38,509 nt of DNA, from positions 1 to 38,509 of the forward strand of contig JAENWR010000026.1 of assembly GCA_016649895.1 (NCBI GenBank). The letters are read 5' to 3'. This DNA is from Acidimicrobiia bacterium. GTDB taxonomy: Bacteria; Actinomycetota; Acidimicrobiia; Acidimicrobiales; SKKL01. Position numbers and translations under genes: made by a program. The notes beneath the pieces were generated by a model that made no database searches, was not told the origin of the DNA, and worked only from the letters and a program-made list of their open reading frames with translations. Of the stretch, positions 32,822 through 38,509 are shown one piece after another. Every line of letters starts with the position of its first letter. Position 1 is the first letter of the stretch.

Positions 32822-33777
32822 GTCGTCGGGGTGAGGGTGGTGACGACCCCGGCGCCCTGGTTGCCGACGAACACGCGGCCGGTGCCGGGGTCGACGGTCA
32901 TGCCTGCCGGTCCGGCGGCCACGTCGACGCGGTCGAGGACGGTGCCGCGGCGGGCGTCGAGGACGGCGACCTGGCTGGTGCCGGTGACCGCCGCGAGGAC
33001 GGTGCTGCGCTGCGGGTCGACGACGATGCCATGGGGCGAAGCACCGACCGGGGCGCGCCACGCCACTCGGCCGCCGCGGACGGCGACGACCTCGCCGGTC
33101 CGTTCGAGGGTGACGTAGAGGGTGCCGCCGAGGAAGGCGGAGTTCCACGGCCCGGCGCCGACGGTGACGACGTCACGGACCTCGAGGGAGTCGCGGTCGA
33201 GGAGGTGGACGGTGTCGGCCGCGGTGTCGGTCACGGCGATCCGGTCCGGCCCGACGGAGACACCCCAGGGTCCGTCGCCGACGGGGATCGTGGTGATCTG
33301 GGCGAGGGTGGCGAGCTCGTAGACCTCGAGGCGGTCGGCGTCGATGCTGGTCACGTACAGGCGGCCGTAGTCGGTGTCGACGGCGAGGCCGTGGGGGTTG
33401 GGGCCGACGGCGAATTGGGTGACCGCCCCGGTGTCGAGGTCGATGACCGACACGCTGGCCGCACCCTTGTTGGTCACGAAGGCGCGGCGGGAGGCGTCGT
33501 CGACCACGACGGTGTGGGGCGTTGTGCCGGCAGCGAAGGTGCGGGTCGGGCCGGTGCTGATCTCGAGGTCGGTGACGGTGTTCGCCGAGACGTTGGAGAC
33601 GACCACGTGCCCGGTGGTCGGGTCGAATGCCGGGAAGTGCGGGGTCGGTCCTGCGCTTGTGGTGCTGGTGACGGTGTAGGTGGTGCGCCGGGGGTGGGCG
33701 GCGGCGGGTGCCGCGGTGGCGGCGAGCATGGCCACGCTCGCTGCCAGGGCAGCTACAGCGGTGAGGGTTCTTCGCAT
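32818..33777 (-). CDS. Secreted YVTN/NHL-type beta-propeller protein
   Basis: A 319-residue protein with a Sec signal (MRRTLTAVAALAASVAMLAA, cleavage after APAAA). The rest is six to seven beta-propeller repeats of form GPxPHGLAVDxxxGRLYVT and VGDGPWGVSVGPDRIAVTDTAADTVHLLD. No catalytic motif is visible; such propellers bind proteins or metals outside the cell. AAGGAG precedes ATG 33777 by 6 bp. It is coupled to the DsbA-like gene by ATGA, although one product is exported and the other is not. Confidence 0.85.
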   Translation of the reverse strand: MRRTLTAVAALAASVAMLAATAAPAAAHPRRTTYTVTSTTSAGPTPHFPAFDPTTGHVVVSNVSANTVTDLEISTGPTRTFAAGTTPHTVVVDDASRRAFVTNKGAASVSVIDLDTGAVTQFAVGPNPHGLAVDTDYGRLYVTSIDADRLEVYELATLAQITTIPVGDGPWGVSVGPDRIAVTDTAADTVHLLDRDSLEVRDVVTVGAGPWNSAFLGGTLYVTLERTGEVVAVRGGRVAWRAPVGASPHGIVVDPQRSTVLAAVTGTSQVAVLDARRGTVLDRVDVAAGPAGMTVDPGTGRVFVGNQGAGVVTTLTPTT

Positions 33778-33802
33778 GACGTTCTCCTTGTGATCGGGGG
33801 GT

Positions 33803-33889
33803 TCAGGCGGCTGCGGGCGCGTGAGCGTCGAGCCACTCGGTGAGGGCGTGGGCGGGGAGCGGGGCAAGGTCGGTGAGTATCGGGGTCAC
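33803..33889 (-). CDS. Possible 28-codon mini-ORF coupled to DUF302 gene
   Basis: A GTG at 33889 overlaps the DUF302 stop as GTGA, the same coupling used elsewhere in this run, and opens 28 codons (ending LTEWLDAHAPAAA) before a stop at 33803. It fills the otherwise empty gap to the beta-propeller. I know no family for it. It could equally be chance. Confidence 0.25.
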   Translation of the reverse strand: MTPILTDLAPLPAHALTEWLDAHAPAAA

Positions 33890-34278
33890 CGGCCGGCGAG
33901 GGTGTCGAGGGCGGCCTGGATGCGCTGGCCGGCTTCCTCGGCAATGGGGGCGAGGGCGGCGTTGTCGGGCACCTCGGCGATGATCTTGGGGTCGAGGGCT
34001 TCGACGACGGTGTGGCCGTTCTCGGTGCGGACGACGACGTTGCACGGCAGCAACGTGGCGACGCGGGGGTCGATCTCCAGGGCGCGGTGGGCGAGCTGGG
34101 GGTTGCAGGCGCCGAGGATGATCTGGGCGTCGACGTCGATGTCGAGCTTGTCCTTCAAGGTCTGGCGGACGTCGATCTCGGTGAGGACGCCGAAGCCCTG
34201 TTCCTTGAGGGCGTCTTTCACATAGGTGATGGTGTCGTCGTAGGTGGCGTCGAGCTCGATGCGGCGGGTGAATTCCAT
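33886..34278 (-). CDS. DUF302 family protein
   Basis: A 130-residue protein matching DUF302 throughout: DDTITYVKDALKEQGFGVLTEIDVRQTLKDKLD, then ILGACNPQLAHRALEIDPRVATLLPCNVVVR. The two cysteines (GACNP and LLPCN) are typical. DUF302 proteins are widespread next to sulfur-oxidation and persulfide genes. Their fold is heme- or ligand-binding-like and their function is unknown. GGAGG lies upstream of ATG 34278. It follows the damaged TauE gene on the same strand. Confidence 0.92.
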   Translation of the reverse strand: MEFTRRIELDATYDDTITYVKDALKEQGFGVLTEIDVRQTLKDKLDIDVDAQIILGACNPQLAHRALEIDPRVATLLPCNVVVRTENGHTVVEALDPKIIAEVPDNAALAPIAEEAGQRIQAALDTLAGR

Positions 34279-34305
34279 GGGGGTGGTCCTCCAGTTGGTT
34301 GGCGG

Positions 34306-34943
34306 TCAGTAGGTGACGAGCAGGGCGGCGAAGGCGCGTTGCATCGACTCGGGTTCGAGGCGGTCGGCGATCCGCTTGCCGGCCCCGACCCCGGCGGTCG
34401 CGGCGGCGGTGAACACCAGGGTCGTGCCCCAGTCGATGCTGCCGGCGCCGGCTCGGGCGGCGAGGGCGACAGCGGCGTTGACGGCGATGACGGCGATGAC
34501 GAGGAGCGAGGTGCCGATGGCGACGCCCATCGGGAACTCAAGGACCAGGGCGAGGGCGGGGACGATCACGAACCCGCCGCCCACGCCGAACAGGCCGGTG
34601 AGGAACCCGACGGCGGTGCCGCGGCGACGATCTTGGCGACCCGAACGTCGCTGTCGAGGCGGCGGTTCAGGGCGGATCCGGCCAGTGAGCCTGCGATGCC
34701 TACGAGGCCGAACATCAGGCCCTGGGTGACCCGGACGCGGCCGGCCCGCCAGTGGCCGTGGGCGCCGATGAGCGCGGCGACGCCGACGACGACCAGCGAC
34801 GTCGTCGTGGCCGCCGACGGGTCCTGGCCGGCAACGAAGACCAGGACGGTGACGGCCAGGATCGAGCCGCCCCCGCCGAGCGCGCCGAGGGACACGCCGA
34901 TGAGGAACCCGAGCGGCGATGCCAGCAGCGCCCTGGTGCTCAT
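34306..34943 (-). pseudogene. TauE/SafE-type sulfite/sulfur exporter, deleted and frameshifted
   Basis: From ATG 34943 the first half reads as TauE (LGFLIGVSLGALGGGGSILA, SLVVVGVAALIGAHGHW, GSLAGSALNRRLDSDV). At ~34643 the sequence jumps to RVAKIVAA, skipping about 40 residues (a helix plus loop) that the family normally has. At ~34620 one base is missing (GCGGC where GCGGGC is expected). The second half continues in the next frame as TAVGFLTGLFGVGGGFVIVP to AFAALLVTY. In sulfide-response operons TauE exports or imports sulfite or thiosulfate; this copy is probably non-functional. Confidence 0.8.
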
Positions 34944-35025
34944 CGCTGCCCCGGGCCGCCGGGCGACGACAGGACGTCGATAGCGACCCGCTCGCCGTCC
35001 GCAGTGTCAACGGCGGCGTCCACGG

Positions 35026-36387
35026 TCAGTCCGTGCTGACGCCGAGGGCGTCGTGTTTGGCGGCGGCCGCCCACTCGTCGTCGATGGCCACGACGGTGGG
35101 ACCGGCCCGGTCGAGCAGCGATGCCGCGATCGAGGCCCGGTAGCCGGACGCGCAGTGGACCCACACCTCGCCGTCGGGGATCTCGTCGAGGCGGGCTTCG
35201 AGATCGTGGAGGGGGATGTGCACGGCGCCGTCGATGCGGCCGTCGGCCCACTCGTCATCCCGGCGGACGTCGAGCACCACGACCCCGGCGTCCTCGCGTG
35301 CATCGGCGAGGTCGGCGAAGGTCGCGGTCCGGTAGGAGCGCACATCACCGCCGATCGCCCAGGTGTCGATGCCGCCGTCGGCGGCGCCGGCGGGGCGGTC
35401 GATGCCGATGCGGACCATCTGGCGCTGGGCCTCGGCGACCTGCTCGGCAGTGTCGCCCACCAGGGTCACCGGTGTCCCCCACCGCAGCACCCAACCCAGG
35501 TAGGTGGCGAACGAATCGCCCACCTCCAAATTGACGGTACCGGCCAGGTGGCCGCGGGCGAATGCCGTGCGCGACCGCAGGTCGACGACCCATTCCCCGG
35601 CGTGGATGCGGCGGCGGATCTCGACGGGGTCGACCAGCTCGGGCGCCGACAGGTCGACATCGGAGGGTCCGGCCCGGTTGATGGGCGCCATGTGGGCATA
35701 GTAGCGGGGGTAGGCAGTCAGCCCGCTCAGCAGCTTCTCGACGAAGGTGTCCTCGTCATCAAGGGTCAACGCCAGGTTCGAGTGGCGTTCCTGGCCGATC
35801 GTGCTGGCATCCGAACCCGACGTCGACGCCGACGAGCAGAAGCTGCCGAACCCGTGGGTCGGGTACACACCGACCTCGCCCGGCAGCTCATCGGCGAGGC
35901 GGCGCACCGACTGGAACTGGGCCCGGGTCAGGTCCTCGGTCGCTTCCGCGCTGATGAGGTCGGTGCGACCGACGGTGCCGAACAGCATCGACCCGCCCGT
36001 GAACGCCGCCACCGGCTGGCCGTCCTCGAGCACCACGTAGGAGAGGTGGGTCGGGGTGTGGCCCGGCGTGTGCGCGGCCCGGACCACCAGATCGCCGACG
36101 GTGAACTCATCACCATCGGCCGCGCCGGTGCGGCCGAAGGCCACGTCGGCGGCGGCGGCCAACACATAGGCGGCGCCGGCTCGTCGGGCCAGCTCCAGGC
36201 CGCCGGTCACGTAGTCGTTGTGGAGGTGTGTTTCGAACACGTGCGACAGGCGCACACCCCGCTCGGCCAGCACCGTCTCGACGCGGTCGATGTCGCGTTG
36301 GGGGTCGATGACCGCGGCGGCGTCGCCGGAGACCAGGATGTAGCTGCGGTCGCCCAATGCGGGGGTCTCGATCGTGATGATCTCCAT
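35026..36387 (-). CDS. MBL-fold/rhodanese fusion, persulfide dioxygenase-like (CstB-type)
   Basis: A 453-residue protein. Residues ~1-230 are a metallo-beta-lactamase fold with iron ligands in ETHLHNDYVTGG, AHTPGHTPTHLSYV and VYPTHGFGSFCSS, the ETHE1/persulfide dioxygenase pattern. Residues ~255-345 are a rhodanese domain lacking the catalytic Cys (VTLVGDTAEQV). Residues ~360-450 are a second rhodanese with an active-looking Cys (VHCASGYRAS). This layout is that of CstB-type enzymes, oxidising persulfides to sulfite/thiosulfate. ATG 36387 has GAGAGGGA just upstream. It follows the small rhodanese gene by 13 bp. Confidence 0.9.
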   Translation of the reverse strand: MEIITIETPALGDRSYILVSGDAAAVIDPQRDIDRVETVLAERGVRLSHVFETHLHNDYVTGGLELARRAGAAYVLAAAADVAFGRTGAADGDEFTVGDLVVRAAHTPGHTPTHLSYVVLEDGQPVAAFTGGSMLFGTVGRTDLISAEATEDLTRAQFQSVRRLADELPGEVGVYPTHGFGSFCSSASTSGSDASTIGQERHSNLALTLDDEDTFVEKLLSGLTAYPRYYAHMAPINRAGPSDVDLSAPELVDPVEIRRRIHAGEWVVDLRSRTAFARGHLAGTVNLEVGDSFATYLGWVLRWGTPVTLVGDTAEQVAEAQRQMVRIGIDRPAGAADGGIDTWAIGGDVRSYRTATFADLADAREDAGVVVLDVRRDDEWADGRIDGAVHIPLHDLEARLDEIPDGEVWVHCASGYRASIAASLLDRAGPTVVAIDDEWAAAAKHDALGVSTD

Positions 36388-36400
36388 CAGTCCCTCTCGA

Positions 36401-36745
36401 TCAGGCCACGGCGCCGGGGGCGCCGTCGTCACGCATCACCGGCAGGCCTGCGGTCGCCCACGCCGTCATGCCGCCGGCGACATTGCGGACCTTGGCCCCA
36501 GCCTGAGCCAACGTCTCCGCGGCCTTGGCCGACCGGCCGCCGCTGCGACAGACGGCGAGGACTTCCTGCCCGGCGAATCGGGCAGCGGTTGTCTCCACCT
36601 CGGCCAGCGGGACGTGGACGGCGCCTGGAGCGTGACCGTCGGCCCACTCGTCGGGCTCGCGGACATCGAGCAGTACCGCGCCTTTCTCGCGCAGACCAAC
36701 CGCGTCCTGCGGTGAGACTTCGTCGATCTTCGATCGTTGGAACAC
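36401..36745 (-). CDS. Single-domain rhodanese sulfurtransferase
   Basis: A 114-residue rhodanese. Conserved features are LLDVREPDEWADGHAPGAVHVPLAEV and the persulfide-carrying C66 in AVCRSGGRS. It moves sulfane sulfur to an acceptor in the cytoplasm. It is the first gene of the minus-strand sulfur run. GTG 36745 is preceded by AGGTAGGT. A CstR/CsoR-type operator palindrome lies 41 bp upstream. Its layout recalls cst operons, where a rhodanese is followed by an MBL-rhodanese fusion. Confidence 0.92.
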   Translation of the reverse strand: MFQRSKIDEVSPQDAVGLREKGAVLLDVREPDEWADGHAPGAVHVPLAEVETTAARFAGQEVLAVCRSGGRSAKAAETLAQAGAKVRNVAGGMTAWATAGLPVMRDDGAPGAVA

Positions 36746-36785
36746 GAATACCTACCTTCTCGTTGGGAACAGCATGTTCAATGCC

Positions 36786-36801
36786 ATACCCCCTTGGGTA
36801 T
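36786..36801. promoter_or_regulatory. CstR/CsoR-type operator
   Basis: ATACCCCCTTGGGTAT has perfect ATACCC/GGGTAT arms around a CCTT centre, the form of CsoR/CstR family operators. It lies in the 144-bp divergent gap, 41 bp before the rhodanese start and 88 bp before the repressor start. Further half-sites (AATACCCCCC, GTACCC) occur at ~36852-36870. Confidence 0.75.
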
Positions 36802-36889
36802 ATTCCAAACGCGAGGATCACCCCCACCGGCGAACCACGGACAACCATGGGAATACCCCCCGCCGTACCCTTCGTTGAAGGAAGAGACC

Positions 36890-37159
36890 ATGGACCTGCC
36901 CGAACAGACCATCGACGACCTGCTCAAGCGGCTGCGCCGCGTCGAGGGCCAGATCCGGGGTATCCAACAGATGCTCCTCGACGGCCGCGAATGCCGAGAC
37001 GTCGTAACCTAGATCTCCGCGGCCAGCAAAGCCCTCGACCAGGCCGGCTTCAAGCTCGTCGCCTCCGGGCTCACCTACTGCCTGAACAACCCCGAACAGG
37101 CCGCCGAAGAGGGCTACGACATCGACGACGTCCAGAAGATGTTCATGAAGCTCGCCTAG
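36890..37159 (+). pseudogene. cstR: CstR/CsoR-family repressor interrupted by in-frame TAG
   Basis: The frame would give 89 residues, normal for the family: LLKRLRRVEGQIRGIQQMLLDGRECRDVVT, then TAG at 37010-37012, then ISAASKALDQAGFKLVASGLTYCL to the end. The stop replaces a position normally glutamine (CAG to TAG). The first conserved Cys (C35) lies before it and the second (C64) after. The histidine four residues before C64, a copper ligand in CsoR, is glycine, which favours a persulfide sensor (CstR). Without readthrough only 40 residues are made. GAAGGAAGAG precedes ATG 36890. Confidence 0.82.
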
Positions 37160-37182
37160 CCGGCACGTCAGCAGGACGGGGT

Positions 37183-37425
37183 TCAGCCTCGGGCGCAGGA
37201 GGCGCCGAGCCGGCGGCCCGCGCTGGACCACGCAGGGTCGTCGGTTCGGGGCCAGTAGTCCCCGGTGTGCTCGTCCTGGTCGTAGGTCACGGGGGGGGGC
37301 GCCTCGCTGCTGACGATGCGGGCGAGAGCGTCGAGGAAGCGGTCGATGTCGTCGCTGCTCGTGGCGATCCCGGCGCTGGCCCGCACCGCTCCAGGCACCC
37401 GCCGGCGGTCCCCGCGCAGCCAACC
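37183..37425 (-). pseudogene. C-terminal remnant of a class V aminotransferase
   Basis: On the minus strand the last ~80 codons read [30 protein letters not shown] and then a tail with YDQDEHTGDYWPRTD. This is the usual end of cysteine desulfurase/selenocysteine lyase-type class V aminotransferases. The N-terminal ~85% is absent; the sequence meets an integrase fragment near 37405-37425. It contains a run of nine G (37291-37299). The exact junction cannot be placed by eye. Confidence 0.6.
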
Positions 37426-37909
37426 CGTCCGGGTCACCGCGCATCAGTTCCGTCACACCCTCGGGACCAGGCTCATCAACCAAGGTGTGCCCCAGCACGT
37501 CATCCAACGGCTCCTCGGGCATGCAAGCCCGTAGATGACCGCCCGCTACGCCACCCTGCACGACACCACCGTCCGCCAGGCCTTCGACGAGTACTGCCAG
37601 CAACGAGTCGACCTTCACGGCGAACGCATCGTCTATGACCCCGTCGGCGTCACCGCTGATGCCGAGTGGACCAAGCACAACATGGCCCGAGTCCAAGCCA
37701 GCCACCCCAACGCCTGTCTCACCTGCCCCGACTTCCAGACCACCCCGGCGTTTCTCGACGTGCACCGCCGCCAACGCGACGACACCCGCACCCTCATCGC
37801 AACCGCCGAGAGCGACGGCCGGTTCCGTCTCGCCGCGAACCACCGCCAGGTCCACGACAACCTCGACCAGCTCATCGACTCCCTCGAAACCATCGGAGAC
37901 GGACCATGA
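37426..37909 (+). pseudogene. Tyrosine-recombinase/integrase remnant with in-frame TAG
   Basis: Begins inside the catalytic domain: [20 protein letters not shown] (HxxR box) and QRLLGHASP. An in-frame TAG (37532-37534) replaces the glutamate normally found before MTARYATLHD (the catalytic Tyr is in ARYATLHD). The frame then runs on with ACLTCPDFQTTPAFLDVHRR and FRLAANHRQVHDNLDQLI to a TGA at 37907-37909. The N-terminal half is missing. The cysteine-rich tail is typical of integrases that sit in front of DUF6262 genes. Confidence 0.8.
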
Positions 37910-38295
37910 CCACTGACAACTGCAACGCGCTCGCCGTCGCCGCCCAGCAACGCAGCCACGAGACCCGCCACCGCGCCATCGAGGCCCTCCGCGACCTCGA
38001 TGCTGCCGGCGAAGCAGTGACCTTCACCAGCGTCGCCCGAACAGCAGGTGTGTCACGGTCCTGGCTCTACCGCCAACCCGATCTCTGCTCCGAAATCGAT
38101 CGCCTCCGCACCACCGGCCCCGCCACCGCCACCATCGGAGCGGTCCCCTCCGCCCAACGCGCCACCACCGAGTCCCAGAGTCGGCGCCTCGAGGCCACCC
38201 TCGACGAGATCCGACGCCTCAAGGCCGAGAACCATCAGCTCCGAGAACAAGTCGCCAAACGCTTCGGCCAGCAACGCGCCGACGGACTCACCTGA
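37906..38295 (+). CDS. DUF6262 (TnpC-like) transposition-associated protein
   Basis: A 129-residue protein. Residues ~45-70 form a helix-turn-helix (VTFTSVARTAGVSRSWLYRQPDL). The C-terminal third is a coiled coil (LEATLDEIRRLKAENHQLREQVAKRF). It matches small proteins encoded behind actinobacterial site-specific integrases of the Tn554-like three-gene type. ATG 37906 overlaps the integrase remnant stop as ATGA. The frame is intact but its partner integrase is broken, so it is probably an orphan. Confidence 0.78.
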   Translation: MTTDNCNALAVAAQQRSHETRHRAIEALRDLDAAGEAVTFTSVARTAGVSRSWLYRQPDLCSEIDRLRTTGPATATIGAVPSAQRATTESQSRRLEATLDEIRRLKAENHQLREQVAKRFGQQRADGLT

Positions 38296-38367
38296 ACATC
38301 CGTCGAGGACATGTCCACGACGTAGACGCCCCGCCCCACAAGGCCTCGACGCCGAGCGCTCCAGATA

Positions 38368-38508
38368 ACGATCAACAATCTGATCAAAAGGATCAAGCGG
38401 GTCGGGTTCGGGTTCACGAAGTTCCGCCACTACCGGGTCCGCGCCCTGCTCTACGCGGGTCGACCGAACTGGGATCTGTTGGCCACGGTCACTCCCTCCC
38501 GGGACTGA
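38368..38508 (+). pseudogene. ISL3-family transposase C-terminal fragment
   Basis: A 46-codon remnant reading NNLIKRIKRVGFGFTKFRHYRVRALLYAGRPNWDLL-type sequence to a TGA at 38506-38508, the characteristic end of ISL3-family transposases. An in-frame TAA lies immediately upstream (38365-38367) and no transposase coding precedes it. No terminal repeat is visible before the window edge. Confidence 0.75.
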
Positions 38509-38509
38509 A

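Noticed and set aside
37316-37534. Separate gene starting at 37316 on the plus strand
   Set aside because: Only the last ~35 codons are integrase-like; the first part is antisense to the aminotransferase tail, so the frame merely spans a junction.

Overview
This window looks like the chromosome of a high-GC Gram-positive actinobacterium. The class Acidimicrobiia is my best guess. It rests on GC-rich codon use with many GTG starts, a TB7.3-like biotinyl carrier, a DUF5317 protein, paired 'septum formation' lipoproteins and a class E sortase. The cytochrome c maturation machinery is System I (Ccm), which is unusual for Actinobacteria. The taxonomic guess is inference; no rRNA or tRNA gene was seen.

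Bases 1-21.7 kb are dense, intact, housekeeping-like DNA. They hold the 5' part of valS (minus, running off the left edge), a degenerate GGDEF protein, cysS, a small AbrB/RelE-like toxin-antitoxin pair, a TesB-type thioesterase, a CsbD stress protein with a SigB/SigF-type promoter, a PabB-like chorismate enzyme, a lipoprotein, a zinc alcohol dehydrogenase, a glycosyltransferase with a small membrane partner, a DUF5317 protein, and the biotinyl carrier. Next come sortase E with two tandem lipoproteins (minus) and, divergent from them, nine overlapping genes ccmA-B-C-D-E-F-G-H-I (14665-21678). These nine would export heme, load it on CcmE, reduce apocytochrome thiols (CcmG/H) and ligate heme (CcmF/H).

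Bases 21.7-38.5 kb are more disturbed. Intact genes are a DUF4287 protein, class II aldolase, a SixA-like phosphatase, a HEPN protein and an Fe-S module (cysteine desulfurase, SufR-like regulator, divergent mrp with a palindrome between them). Damaged genes are a DUF1905 protein (nonsense), a HAD hydrolase (three frameshifts), an HTH-MNT nucleotidyltransferase (frameshift), a TauE permease (deletion plus frameshift), a CstR/CsoR repressor (nonsense), an aminotransferase tail, an integrase remnant (5' truncation plus nonsense) and an ISL3-like transposase tail. A complete IS1182-family element (29401-31031) sits exactly on the mrp stop codon, with a CTAG duplication.

The most interesting system is a persulfide/sulfide-response locus at 31.07-37.16 kb. 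A CstR-like repressor (amber-interrupted) diverges from a minus-strand run: rhodanese, MBL-fold/rhodanese persulfide dioxygenase, TauE, DUF302, a 28-codon mini-ORF, a secreted beta-propeller, a DsbA/FrnE-like protein and a methyltransferase. The last three overlap by 4 bp each. A 16-bp perfect palindrome of CsoR/CstR operator type lies in the divergent gap. The beta-propeller, DsbA-like and methyltransferase genes are an unexpected extension of a cst-type operon.
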